This document shows, in pieces, positions 10,397 to 23,999 of a stretch of DNA of 64,000 nt. The stretch comes from Diprion similis (taxonomy: Eukaryota > Arthropoda > Insecta > Hymenoptera > Diprionidae). Position numbers and translations under genes: made by a program. The notes under the pieces were generated by a model. The model had not been told where the DNA came from. It did no database searches and saw nothing but the letters and a program-made list of their open reading frames with translations. The stretch is from the NCBI RefSeq assembly GCF_021155765.1, contig NC_060115.1, positions 9,528,493-9,592,492 of the forward strand, written 5' to 3'. The first letter of the stretch is position 1. Each line of letters opens with the position of its first letter.

Positions 10397-13300
10397 ATGG
10401 CCGAAGAGGGCAGGGTCACTGCCGAGTCCGGTTCCGGGTCGCTCTTGACTAATGTTATTAGTGAAATATTCACATCTCCGATAAACCTTGTACTGGTTGG
10501 AATAATAGCGCTACTTGTTTACAAAATATTTAAACACAAGACGAAAGTCGAGGCGCCGATACACGTCGAACCAGAATTGCCGAAACTGAAACGGGACTTC
10601 ACTGTCGAGCAATTGAAACAGTACGATGGAAACGGTCCTGACAAACGAATTTTGATGGCAGTCAACGGCAGTGTTTACGACGTAACGCGAGGACGCAGGT
10701 TCTACGGTCCCGGTAATTTCATTTTTATTATACTCGATGCGTTCCTAGCTCAGCGTTACCTTGAAGTATTCCACTCGCGTATGATCGCACACATACCTAT
10801 ATACTGCAAACACGGTACTTACACGATGCGATGCAACACATTCATTCGGTTATCATCGTCGCATATCGCTGCGTAAAATGATGACGGGCACTAAATTGAA
10901 GTGTTTCCCTACGCGATGGAATGACGGTGCTCATTTAGCCTCACGATCGATCATACTTTCGATGTTACAGTAATAATAATCGCTTGTATGTCGTCATTCG
11001 CTGACAAAAATTTGTTATTTTGGTCTGATCTTCATCAGGCAGTCTCTCTGCTTTCACCTCTGTTTCATTCTTGCAAATTACCTGCATTTCACGCCAACGA
11101 ATATACCCATTAACCATATCATATGTGCCAAGGCAACCGCTATCAAGAATAGCAAACTATGTCAGATATCTTTTCAATTAGCAAACTCAGCTGTAACCAG
11201 AGTCTTTTTAACAGTTATAATACCATGAAATTGATTTTCGATTTTTGCACAATATGTAATTCTTAGTCAACGAGTGATCAACGGTTCCAGACTACATTCT
11301 CAACTACAAAAAACCATACAGCTATGGTGAAATAAATACTTGTACTGTTGTAGAATAGTTCCTGCTTTTTTCTCCATTAATTACTTTTCAACTCAACAGG
11401 GATCTGAATTTATTTTCGAACTGCATTACTGATGAATTGATCAGAAACTACAAATTTATTATGTGCTGAATAAACTTCAAAAGGAGATTCGCTGCTAGTC
11501 GGATACGAAACAGTAGTCGACTGATAAAATTAATGTTTCGATAAATATATCATAAACTCTGATTTTTACAATGTATGGCTTTATGCAATGCTCACACTTT
11601 AATCTCAAACCACAATTGCTGCTGAACAAGGGCTTGTAATAACATGTCAAAGACATAAATTTTTTTTTTTGTTAAGGTTGTATGTATTTGATGATCAGGT
11701 GGTATTTTTTATTGTTTCAGAATTCTGCTTTGGATTCAAAAACTCCTCTTATTACCTGATGCAGATTATTAGAAAGTTGAAAGAAATAATATGATTGAAT
11801 TTCACAGTACCCTCGTTTGGCCATAATTCAGAAAAGATTCACAATAAGCTAACTCGTGATATGTATCGATGTTTGCGCGGTTCTTGCAAAATTACACTCA
11901 AACAGTTTGATCCAGAAATGTCGATTACTCGTTACCTCGTTGAGTGTTGAGTTACCTCAGAATGTTGTAAACCTCAATCAGCAGAGTAAGGTGTCGCAAT
12001 CTGCAAAATTTGATATCTTCGAAACAAGCATTATTTGGAGATATCTCCTCCAGGCTGATTTCAAACAATTGGTTTATTTTTATTATCAATAAAACCACAG
12101 TTGGCTATAATTTCACACCAAGGACATCACCAACCACAGTGTGAATTGGTTGAGAACTTTTGATATAGATACATAAGCTTGTGTAACATTCTTATTTCAT
12201 AAAAATAACACACATTGGTTATGGTATACTTTTGATCACGTGTGTTTGAATATGCACCGCGCTAACTTTTACTCAGAACAAATGGTAATCACCCTAATAT
12301 GTATCTCTTTAGAATTGGCATGATTGTTAATAAAATTATTGTATTCACGGTGTAAAATATGTATATTTTTGCTTAATTCTCAGGTGGGCCTTACGCAGCA
12401 TTCGCAGGCAGAGATGCCAGTCGTGGTCTGGCAACTTTTTCCGTCGTCCCAGGGACAGACAAATACGATGATTTGAGTGATTTCACTTCCGTGGAAATGG
12501 ATTCTGTCAGGGAGTGGGAGGAACAGTTCAAAGGTTCAAACTTGATTCAATAAAATATCTCCCCTTATACTTTGTACTTTAAATGATAGGCATTACTTTA
12601 TTATTTACACAGAGATGCCTGCGCAAATTCCTTATTATACTTCATGATTCTACATTATACATCTGACAACATTTAGGCATCAGTGTTGTAGCTGTTGGAG
12701 AGCATTGCATGTTTGGGTCTAGATTTTATCGTTGTTAAAAAACGTAAAGTTCAACAAGTTGGAAATTTTTTACAGAGCTTAGAGTTTTATAAATTCCATC
12801 TTGCTACTAAAAACAACACATCCACAGTGTGAAAATTGCTAAATAAAACCATCGGATTTATTGAAATTATATCAGCATATATCGTAGAGAATGAGATGTG
12901 GATAGCAAAGAGAACTTCCAGGTTTCGATTCAAAAACTGCACGTGTTAACTAGGAATTGATGACTATATTGATATTCAATTCAGTAGTGACTGTTGAAAT
13001 ACGCAGTTGATCTCGCCCCCACTTCTCATTGGGTTACCAAATGAAATTCAGAAGATCAAAGTTCAAGGCCTGCATAATAAACACATTGCTTGTAAATTGT
13101 ATTTCAAGTCAATACTCACAACAAGTTAACAGTTATAATCCACATGTTCGTTTACCAATAAATAAAATAATGAAAACAAAAGTCATATATATGAGGTAAA
13201 ATGCAAATGTGCATGATGCAATGAAGTTTCTCCAATTTTAAGCAAAGGCCAAAACTCGGTTCTTGGTGAAAGTAAATTTCATGTATTTGTAAATGAAATA

Positions 13301-13438
13301 AGTTTGGTGATATAATTTTCAGAAAAATACGAGTACGTTGGACGACTTTTGAAGCCTGGTGAATTGCCAACGAATTATTCGGACGAAGAAGAAGAAGGCA
13401 GCCAACAAGAAGTTGAATCCAAGTCCAAGGACAATTGA
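10397..13438 (+). CDS. PGRMC1: Membrane-associated progesterone receptor component (cytochrome b5-like haem-binding protein)
   Basis: Three coding exons, 10397..10712, 12384..12533 and 13323..13438, all GT-AG and in phase, giving 193 aa (human PGRMC1 has 195). There is a short lumenal N-terminus, one membrane helix near residues 28-44 (INLVLVGIIALLVYKIF), a linker, then the cytochrome b5-like domain from about residue 70 (RDFTVEQLKQYDG, ILMAVNGSVYDVTRGRRFYGP, YAAFAGRDASRGLATF). The haem-contact tyrosines of the family are retained: FYG and PYA (Tyr107/Tyr113 in human), and KY in EKYEYVGRLL (Lys163/Tyr164). The tail has the acidic casein-kinase-like motif YSDEEEE. The family binds haem and supports cytochrome P450s, sterol handling and steroid responses at the ER; the Drosophila homologue is MSBP. 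The second donor (AAG|GTTCAA) is weak, but no better frame-keeping site was seen. Only one PGRMC paralogue is in the window, so PGRMC1 versus PGRMC2 is not decided. Confidence -1.
10713..12383 (+). other. PGRMC1: PGRMC intron 1
   Basis: 1671-bp intron ending gcttaattctcag. I see no nested gene or repeat. An open stretch at 11856..12092 has no coding character. The second intron, 12534..13322, is also featureless. Confidence -1.
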
Positions 13439-13743
13439 CCGCTCCAGCGCATGATATGAATAAGATACATCATCGGAAATGCTGTCCACACATTTAATGA
13501 AAATCTGAAAATTATTAAAATTATGACCCGCAGATGCAGTTGCAGATTTTTAATCGCGTTCTGTACCATCCTAGTTAACAATGTGTAAGATTAATCTGTT
13601 TGTAATATTGCAACAGGAGTGCTAGATATACTTAAAACGTTGAGAACAAGCATTGCACAGAAATATGACTTGGCACTGGTTTGTTGTATTTTTGAATCAA
13701 TAATTGACGTGTATATTCGAAATTTCTTTCTAAACACCGAATC

Positions 13744-13749
13744 AATAAA
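13744..13749 (+). terminator. PGRMC1: Candidate PGRMC poly(A) signal AATAAA
   Basis: First canonical signal noticed after the TGA at 13436..13438, implying a 3' UTR of about 325 nt. This is consistent in length with a compact housekeeping gene. Confidence -1.
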
Positions 13750-13924
13750 CGTACAAGTTTGAGAATATTTCACTTTACTCAAGCAGTGCATACGGAATAC
13801 AAGCTACTAGTAATGAATACCAGCATCATATTAAATACAAACGTTGAAAAGTGAATCTGATTCAAAACTCATTATTTAAAAATTTAAGCTATATTTAACA
13901 AATATGCATTTATATGTAACAAGT

Positions 13925-14101
13925 ACAGGGTGTTTTGCTATCCATTCGGGATGTACGTATAAATGAAACTGATAGACACTAGAGATATCTAATCAACTTC
14001 TGGATATCGTACTTGTGATATGTACAGACGAAAATAGGAGTTTGTCTTATAAAGCTTATCAATTATTTTTCCCATTACTGTAATTGCTGGACACCCTGTA
14101 T
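13925..14101. mobile_element. Small inverted-repeat element (MITE-like), TA-flanked
   Basis: The left end cagggtgt (from about 13927) and right end acaccctg (ending about 14099) are perfect inverse complements, each bordered by TA on the outside. Length is about 175 bp with no ORF. Short CAGGGTGT ends with TA target duplication fit a non-autonomous Tc1/mariner-like element. The family assignment is tentative. Confidence -1.
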
Positions 14102-17100
14102 ATCTGTACATTACCATCCGTGATTTATTACCGTGGAGCGTTTGTCAGTGCTTGGTAAATGCCTCGTACCTGAATTATCGATAAATTATATGAATTAAAC
14201 AATTTTCAGTAAAAACAAATTGTATGGCATAAACGTACGTAATATACGACACATCGTAACACACTTCTGAATAGGCAACGCAAGACCAGCTCTACTGCAG
14301 TACGTAAAAATCTTATGATCAAAAACTGAAAATTTAATTGTTTATAATTATTTGTACAAATTTAAATGTATAAAAATTCAACAAACTTGATATCTACCCG
14401 TTCTGTGAATGACCGGTTGGTCAAAACTTCAATCGTACTGTCAACCTAGGAAAAACTTGTGTTTGAACAGTACATTTTTTTTTTTTTTTTCTTAATTATA
14501 CCACTTAGAATTACCATTGCATCAAAATATTCTATAAAGATGTATGTAAGAATTTTTAGGAAGAAATTCGAGTTGTACTATTTATATACCGACTAATTAT
14601 CTGTGAGGAATTTGCTTAATTCGATTAAAAAAATCATTTTATCCAAACAAGCAAATTTCTTGTTTATACTTTCCGGTTGTAGTATTTTTAACTGAGTAAG
14701 GCTGAGTCTTGATACAAAAAAACAAGTAAATAGAACAAATAAGGTGGAACCAGTCATTGATTCTATATTAATAATAAGAGTAATAATTTAAAAAATTGAA
14801 CGTGAATTAATAATATTAGATATTTTTGAACAAAAAAAAACTGAAAATCGTACTGTAAACTACACGTAAGAAAAATTACCTGGGGTTAGTAAATTTCTGA
14901 TTCTGCTGTGTACTAGAATATTCAAGGCATGTTTCAGCTAGCTGTGCAAATTGTCTACTTCTTTGATTATTTTCACTTTTAACTATTTATATTCACGTGG
15001 TTTGTCACATCCGCAGAGGAAAGAATTGGGTACTTTGTCGTTCGCCGTTTGTTGTACGTACATTCCTCTAAGTGGTCATTCATGAACTTCAGTAAGACAT
15101 AGCGTAACTGTATTACATATTTAAAAAGCTTCGTACTCAATGAACCTACCAAAAATAAATTTGAATACACAAATCACACTAGCCAGGCCTAAACTGTTTT
15201 TATTGTCATACATAGTATGACTCTGTTCGTTTTTAAATACCAATATCGCAAACTGTTGGTGGTTGAAAAAGTTGAAATTTTATTACAGACAAAAGGTGTT
15301 CGCCAAGAAAAAAAAGAAACTCATATTTCAATGAATAGCGCTAAAAGTACACACTTGAGAAAACACATGTCAAAATTACGTATAGATTGAGCTACAAGGA
15401 AATGAATGTATTGTATTATTTGTGTGATATTAAAAATATGTTTTATATCTGTATTGAATTAAAATGACTGCACATCTAAATCAATTCATTTAAAAATTAT
15501 CCAGATCTAACTTTTTTCGCAGTATTTTTTCTTAAGTAACCGTAACAAGTTTTCAAACTAATACAATTCTTCGAGATTCAACTAAACAGAAACAATGTGC
15601 ATTTAATTTTGATAACTGTATGTGAGGCGACACTAAAACATAATAATTGTCAAGAACCAACAGCTTGTGCATAAGACTGAATTTTGGACTAACCCAATTT
15701 TTCTCAAGTCTCAGCTCAACATAAAAATATGTTTTAATTAGAGTTCAAATAGATAAAAAGTTACATCTATCAATCGCTAAGGCGAAAAATGTAACATCTA
15801 TAACTTCATGTTTTTTATTTTATATCCGCAGAGCAATTGGTTACAAGTTTTTGATCAGTTGTCAATAACTTATAAGTTTGAGATTTTTGAACCTTTAGTG
15901 ACATTCGCAACAAAGTGTATAACATATTTCTACCTCCTACTAACTCCAGTCAGTTTTCACTTGCCGATGGTATCCGGGTTTACAAAAACTTAGAATTTTT
16001 TACTACAATAACCCAATAATTCATTCTAGTTGCAAGTGAAATACGGCAAACCCTATCCACAGAATTAGTATTTATATCATCAAAGATGATTTTATGCTGT
16101 AACTAATAAGAGTGTGCATTGTACATAGTATATTGGAATGGTGAAGTTTAACGAACCAAGTAGTAAGTGGATTAAGTTGCTTACAAGATTTAAGTGCTAA
16201 GAAGCTAATACAATATAGGGCACTTCACGTTACTTGACTGTTTTGTCTCTATTTTTTCACAATTGTTTGCAACTCAAGTTTGCAAGTATGCATACGTGAA
16301 CAGCCTTTTTTCGTACCACTTTATATAAAAAATAAAAACTCATCGATTTTCGTGTACTGTAATGTTTGATGAATATTGGAAACTACGTGTCTATGTCAAA
16401 GATATATTTTCAAATTATTGGCCTATGTGTAAAACGGTAGTGGGTGATTTACCATATATTCCTATATCAGTTGAATATATCAACCTCTTTTGTTAATTAA
16501 ACTGTTTCTCCTAAGTTCTATGTGTAGTGAGTCGGTTCCTTCTTTATACTGTCCTGATCCTTCTGATCCTTCTTTTAGAGTAGCAACAATTTTAAGGATT
16601 ATTTATAAAGTTTTATAAATAATTATACGATCAAAATATTTCAACTCGGGCCTCAACCTGTTACTTTCAAACTGAAAATTTGAAAAATTAAATATTTAAA
16701 CAGGTTTCTGTTGTTCAATTTGTAATCAGTGATAAAAAAAACTTCTAATAACGATTAACGACAGGGTACTATTTAATTCTATCTTATCCTTGCAACTGAT
16801 TATATTCTGGTTTGATGTTTTGTTTTTTGTTTCGGCTACTCGCGGTGACCTAAAATCCTCAATTTTCAAGCGTTGTCCGCGTTTCGGTTAAAATTGAGAG
16901 CAAAAGCCGTTATAGTTACGTCCTCATACTACTTGCATTTATCCACAGATTTATTATTATCTTCAATAATTGTTGATGCCATCATTCCGTTTTTTTTTAA
17001 ATATTCAATAAAAAATAATTACATTTTTTTTTTTTTATATATAAAAATCCGATCAGTTCTCCTGCCTGTACTTTCCGGCATACTTAATATTATTATTCCA

Positions 17101-17129
17101 AGACTAAACTCGGAACGTAGTACCGTTCC

Positions 17130-17790
17130 GTTATCTTTTCCGCATACAATCTTCGGCCGCCATTTGCCTCATCATTTTTGAAAATCTTCCTTATATTACG
17201 TTAGAAAATTCTACCAAGCGTGCGCCGCGTCGTGGTCGACGTGCGCAAAGTCAGAAGAACGGAGCCTCGCGTCTACGATCGTCCCACGCCGACACCGCTC
17301 TCCAATCTCCAATCATGTCCAATCGCCCTCGTAAGGCTGCTATGCGTCTTTCGGTCTTTGGGGGGGAGGAAACGGCACGCGACCAAAATGCCTCCGCTCC
17401 CCACCAACTTCACCTCGCTCCGCGCCTTTCGATGTCGGCCGGGTTGTCCAAGCAGCAGAGTTGCGGCTACGGCGGGACACGTAGGCATCTTTCGTCCCTG
17501 TTTTGTTACACCTACCTACCTACCTACCTACCTACCTCCTTGTAATCGCTGCGGTCCGCGATGGATACGCGTGTACGCACACAACAATTTTATACCGCGC
17601 GCCGCGCCGTTCGCAGGGGGCGACGGAAAAGCGTCGGGGGTGAGACGATCGATCAAGTGTCATCCCTGCCAGTTGGGCTTTCACCTTTTGCCTTTTGGGA
17701 TTGGGGATGAACCCTGGCTAGTTGTTAAGGCTAAGCGGGTAAAAGACCTGAACAACTCCGCTGCGCTTTCGTCTCAACAGTTGCCTGACA
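17130..17790. other. CpG-rich island without an evident gene
   Basis: In otherwise AT-rich DNA this block is dense in CpG and GC, includes ggccgccattt near 17155 (YY1-like core) and a CCTA tetranucleotide run at 17511..17537. One + strand frame stays open for 216 codons (17220..17870), but it crosses the simple repeat and has mixed low-complexity composition. The block looks more like a promoter or non-coding first exon than a protein gene. Confidence -1.
17511..17537. repeat. (CCTA)n microsatellite
   Basis: About 6 to 7 tandem copies of CCTA inside the CpG-rich block. Confidence -1.
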
Positions 17791-18796
17791 CTGACATAAA
17801 CGCTTATTTTTTTCAGCACACGGATATTTATCTGCAAGATTTTTTTCTTGTTAAAAACATTGCGATATAGGATTTTTATCATTTAAATCTATTTATGTCA
17901 GACTGATTCAGGCGGTCAGCGTATGTAACTTCTGGAAATTGAGATAATACTGATTCGATCATACTGATGTGATCGTTTTCTGGAAAATGTAATTTCGTCT
18001 GACAATACGAGTTTTAGGCTTTATTAAACCTTGTTTCAGTTCAGCTTTAGTTCATAAGTATCAGCAATTGTACGGATTATGTACGTACAGTGTATGTGCA
18101 AAAAAAATTGGGTATCTGGTCTTCGAATCTTGCGCATGTTACATTTAGGTTTAGGTATATTGGAAGTCTGTACTTCATTTCCGTGGCTGCATGCACCTTA
18201 TAATCAAAGCATAGCTCATGAACTAATTGTAAATCTTTATTACATTCTGCACATGCCCGACCTTTTCCTTAGATGAAAAGATTATTTTCAAAAATGTAAA
18301 AGCGAAATACGCATCAGGGAAATCTTCTGTAATATTTCTTTCTAGGTGCACCATCCACTATAGGGAGTTATTGCACAATTAATAAGCATTCTGCGAATAT
18401 AAATAAATTTTGAGTAAGTTCTTTGACGGGCTTACATTTCTGGTACTTGCCATATTTTCGTTATTATAAAAGATTAATTTTTTCAGCTGACAAACTTGTT
18501 AGTCAGTTAGAAAATCCCTCTTTCAGTCCGGGGGTACAAATTTTGACTGCAAGTTACATTTTATACTGTGATTGTGGGTTGACCCACTGAAAGTACGGTA
18601 ATCCTGTAAAAATAGTATCTTAGTTATAAAGGATAAATCTGAAGAAACTGTATCAGGACATTTGTAAAGACTTCCCTTTATGTTCGAATACACACAAACG
18701 AATTATAATAGCCATTTATATGATTGTAATAGATGAATAATTTGTAATATAAAATCATTTATATTATTATAAAATTCCCCATTCTCAATAATCACC

Positions 18797-18820
18797 ATAT
18801 ATATATATATATATATATAT
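18797..18820. repeat. (AT)12 microsatellite
   Basis: Uninterrupted AT dinucleotide run in the intergenic region. Confidence -1.
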
Positions 18821-21800
18821 CCAGAATAAATTATTTGTTAAATAATTAGTGCATATGGATGCACGATGATTGTTTTCAACGAATCATCTGCAGCGTTACG
18901 GGAATCCGATTTGTATACTTTCTCGAAACATCGCGGAGCTATATCGACTGACCTAATTAATTCTATGCATGTGTATATAAGGTGCATAACGGAGGGGTTT
19001 CGTGCAGAAGAAATTACGACGAAATGTGTCTGTTTATACCGCAACACAAATTGTTTGCGTCAATGACTTTTCAGAATAGGTCAACTCGTACCGCGTATAC
19101 TGCGTAAAAATATTGTTATTGGCACTGGACGACTTGTCAAGCATTTGATATTATAACTTATTGCGTAAAAGAAAAATCCGGATGTTCGTGTATTATGCAT
19201 GTTGTACCTTACATTGAACTAAAAGAAGAATTAACACGTGTTGCATGTATATCAGTATTACAACACTGTGAAAAGTTTATTAAACGTTGAAAAATAATTT
19301 CTTTACTTGTGTATTGTACTTCCGTAAACATTACATAAGTTGATGTTCGCGTCCTTGTATAATAAATAATGTAGGGATACGATTATGGTTTCCGCTAAAC
19401 TAATTCTCATTGTTTTGTGTTCATGCATAACACGTAATAACGAGAGAAATGAAATATATTATAAATAAAATTGAAACTGTCAAATACAAACATCCCTGTC
19501 AGAGCAAAATGCTCTAAAAATACCAAGATTTCTCTGAAGAACTCAGACCGTTCGAAAAAAGATATGAGAGATATCACTAGTTTCTCATGAATATTCAAAA
19601 AAAATTTCTCGTTCATTACCTGCTATAATAATTTCATTTATAATCGAAACTTGCTGCATTTTTTCATAAAGTATTCCAAGAGTCAAGAGTTTTTCAAAAG
19701 AGCAACTTTTTAGCAGGGATATAATTATGAATAAGTTGTTAACGGCATGAATACAATATAATTTTCAGGAAATAAACAATTTCGAACATGGTTTTTCACG
19801 ATGAAATATCCATTGTCTTGGATAAGAAAGTAAGTCTGTTAAATATAACGATATGTTTAATACGACGCGGAAGAATCTACTATATCCTATACATTGTTAA
19901 CAATTTTAAACCACAAATATGGAAGCGCTAAAATTTCAGACTCGATAATTCATATGCATATAATATTAAGTGCACATCTGTATCCATTTCATCGAAGGCC
20001 GGAGGATGACCACTGACATATAACTTGTTCCAACATTCTTCAGAGGTAATTATACTCATTGCATAACTTCGACTCACAATAGAATACAGATTATAGTGAA
20101 TGTAATATACCCGTGTTAAGGGACCAATAACAATTCGTCGCAGCGGTGCAGTATTAATCTACTGCGGCAGCATTTAATCGATATAAAAACGATAAATGGT
20201 TCTATTATATGATTAGGAATGTGACAAAAACTTGGTATCCCAATCATTTCATATCATCGTTTAAGGAATAATCAACCTGCATTGTAGAACAAGGACTCGA
20301 TAGTAATCGTTTAGATTCTACGTTGATAAAATTTCCAGAATTTGTCTTCCTGCCAGTGTCTCATTGTCATTGAACATTCTTGACGAGAGCTTCTTTTGTA
20401 ATATATTCGATTGAACTTAAGTGAATTATTAGATTTCAAACCCTTCAAGATTCTGTACATATTGTTAGATTTAAAGAAATTTATCGGTAGACTATAATCA
20501 CTTCTTTCCAGCTTCTTGGACTCCTGAATAAAGCCTCCGATAGTTAGGAATTGTCAATTGTGAACAAGAAAAAAACATGGAAGATGCAGAAAATGGACTT
20601 TACAATCCATACTTTGATTTTGATCTACGTGTTTTGTGCAAATTTAGGCATGCGGTAAAATGCTGTATAGAACACACGAGAATTTTAAAATTCTGTGGAA
20701 TGTTGTATGAAAATTAATATCGCATCTCTCTGTTTCGCACTGCTCAGTTTACAGTATACAGAAATTACATTATACCCTTCGACTGTAATAAGAAATCACC
20801 AAGTGCAGGATGTGTATCGAGTTGCGTTCGAAATTGTAGTCTCCACGTACAGTTCCTGCATGTGGTGAGAGGCAGGACCAGAACAAATAATTATCTTTAC
20901 TTCTTTCGGTAGCAAAAAAAGTGGTGGGAACGACCTGAACTCAAAGAGCCTTTCCCGCTATACCCATCGTAATTATGCATCATCACTCACCTTACTGTAC
21001 CATAGCAATGGATGAACACAGAAATTGAGTATCATGTGTGATTGTCAGTTTGATTTTCACCGCGATCAGTGTAAAAGTTTGTTCATCTTTTCACACCTGA
21101 GAGAAACATATCGTGCGATTCACAGCAAAGCCTGGATCTAAATTGATCGGAATTAAAATTCCTTAATGAAAGATCTTTGCGTAGAAATTCTTGAAAATTT
21201 TAAAAATTTTCTTGATTTACAAAATTCAAGTCCTTATCATTTATTTGAGCTTTTTAACATCATTTTTGCTTTCTTTCTGAATGTTCCCGCAATAAGATTC
21301 TGCTGGTTTCTAAATTTATGTATAAGATTTCATCATTTTCGATGGGCTAGGAATCAAACATGGTATTCAAGGATTGCATCCCATTGTCAAAACAGAGGCA
21401 AGCTATACAGAAATGTCAGTGGATGTAAAATAATTCTAGCATAGCTCAAATACTGTTAATAAAATTTTAAAGGTTCCAACGCCTTACACGTGTTAAATAC
21501 TCTTGTCGTTTCAATATTATTAATTATCTTTATTCATTTTGATAAATATACAACTTAGTGTACGATTTAAACTCTAGTAGCAAATTTATTCTGTCCAAAT
21601 TCGTTGTTTCGCCTGCGCAATGAAGAAATACGAATTTACTGAAGTCCCACCACATCTTTGCAAAACAAAAATCTCGTTTATTATTTTTTTATTGGAAAAA
21701 TTTGATGTTAAAGTTCTGCAAATTGTAACAAATTCGATTGCAAGTAAATATTGTTCAAAACTCAATGTTGTCGTCATTTTTTTTTTGCAGTGATTTTATG

Positions 21801-22719
21801 ATACTCATTAAAATCGCCGTTAATTTTTCGAAACTTTTGCCATCACTTTTAGTGTTTCATTTTTCTTCACTAATAGCGATTATTGACCAGAATATTGACT
21901 CCTTGATTAGAAACAACTTTTGTCATGTTTAGATTGAATTTTATCTTTGGGACCGACCTATGTATAAAAGCAACTGTATTTCACAGTTTCTTTTCACACC
22001 TTCCTTAAATGGAATAATTAAGTTTTCAACGAATTTTGACGATGAGTCACACTGTACTGCGATATGTCTTTGAAGAATGAATAATCATATTCAATAATGC
22101 TACATTAAATCATCGACGATGGAGTTTGCGACAAACGAAATATCATTCAGCTTCCGCTGAAAGTTAAACAGATATTAGTTGAGAATTTGCAATATGCATT
22201 GGCCAATTGTAAAAGCCAGGAATCAAACGTCACCAAAAATAATAACCAAAGATTGGCACTCATTCTTTTACTATTACACGATTCAATGCAACCGAAGCGA
22301 CGGCTAGGTCCTATTTTTTCAAGCTAAAAATAATATTTCACACATCCTGTACGTGTATAACGAGTAGTATTTAAAAAGAAGCCGCATAGGTTTTAACTAT
22401 AAGTAATGAACTAACTGAAACAAACGTGATATTGAATGTTTCTTAAATTATTATGGTAAAAGTTTATCGTCAGTTAAATTGCAGCTTCGGAAATGTTGTG
22501 TAGCGACATGAACGATGAACGAAGACTTCTTTCGACGCAGCGCACCTTCATAATTTACTGTGGAATCACATTTTATCTACACCGAAGAATTTCAGTCTGA
22601 AAATAAGGTAATTCATGCAAATCAAGGGTAAAAGAAGGTAAACAAAAATGACGCGTGAATAATAATTATAGACGATGCGACGGAAGTATTCCAAGTAAAT
22701 TCTGGAGTAACAGATCAAT

Positions 22720-23320
22720 TTGTTGTGGCTATAATAAACACGGGCAATGGCCAAACGCAGGTGTCTCGTCTCCGGAATCCCAACAAAGAGCCGTCGACGA
22801 GCGTAACTAGCGCGGGTGTCTGCTGCCACGGCGTCATCTTATTCTTTCGCTCTCTCTCCGAACTCCCATCAAAACGTTTCACAGATTATTTGGTGCGATT
22901 TGCCGCCGCGCCTGAACGTCGCGTGCGGCTCGGCTCGGCTCGGCTCGCGCCTTGATCTTCATTCTGACATTGCATTCAGCAGTGCTGTTCGATTCAGGCA
23001 CTTTGTAACATACTTATGACCAGACAATCGACAGACGACAAATCAGGCTCAGTTATGGCCGATTGTACGCTTTGCCTCATTCTTCCTAAATAACAATGAA
23101 CAGAAGCATTTTACACGTGCTCGTTATGTTATCATGAACGTCCCGCGTGAAAACTGCAACGAAACTATGCAGCAAAAGGAACTCTCGAGACAATGGAACC
23201 TGACATTCTGACGCGACCTTGAACAGCCGTCCAGTGGCGCTTGAATCGGGCGAATAATGGGGGCCCTCCTCTTTGTTTTAACCACCTTGCAAACTAACTG
23301 TTCTACGTACAGATTACGAA
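22720..23320. other. Second CpG-rich block upstream of nejire
   Basis: GC- and CpG-rich stretch about 1.5 to 2 kb upstream of the nejire ATG. It includes four tandem CGGCT units (22926..22945) and a pyrimidine-rich run near 22845. No coherent ORF. It may be an alternative upstream promoter or untranslated first exon of nejire. Confidence -1.
22926..22945. repeat. (CGGCT)4 pentanucleotide repeat
   Basis: Four perfect tandem CGGCT units in the CpG-rich block. Confidence -1.
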
Positions 23321-23999
23321 ATAAGAAAGAGACAAGTCGCAAGCTTCACTCTTTTGTATCAAACCCGAACTATAGTTAGCTTGTAACCGGTTAATGCACT
23401 ATAACATTGAGTCCTGTTGCAAACAACAACAGGTTTTGTAATTATTCACTTATGTAAAAATTACTTCACATATGATTGCGTGTAATAAGAGTAGAAGTCG
23501 GCGTTCGCACGAAGTTGTGAATCGTGCCAATTGTTCAATTTATTGCTATAATATATGTATAAATAGCGGCACAATATTTTTCTTAACCTAACCTGACAGC
23601 TCACTAACATCATGTACTCAACTATTTCTGAAGAATGATGAGTTACTTCAGTTACGAGGTTGAGAGTAATGATTCGGATTGAAAAAGGCGAGATGTATTC
23701 GATCTTCGAAACAGCGATCAAACCGCGTAAAACTTGAAGCATAGAACATAACTCGTACGAGCTGTTCTTTGACGATTTTCGAACGAAAAACAAACGATAC
23801 TATGAATTATACCGACGATAGGCGTAATTTCGAACTCTATATAGAATTGACCGTGGAGTGAAATCGAACTCGTTCGTACCGAGAATAGATCGAGTTCTGC
23901 TGCATAGAGGGGAATTTTCATTGAAGAATTACGAATACGCGAACCTTGCAGGTGATAGAATTTGTATACGGAGAGCGCGATTAGGGCGAGTGACCGACG

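Noticed and set aside
17220-17870. 216-codon + strand open frame in the CpG island
   Set aside because: It crosses a CCTA microsatellite, has mixed low-complexity composition and shows no recognisable domain. CpG-rich DNA has few stop codons by chance.
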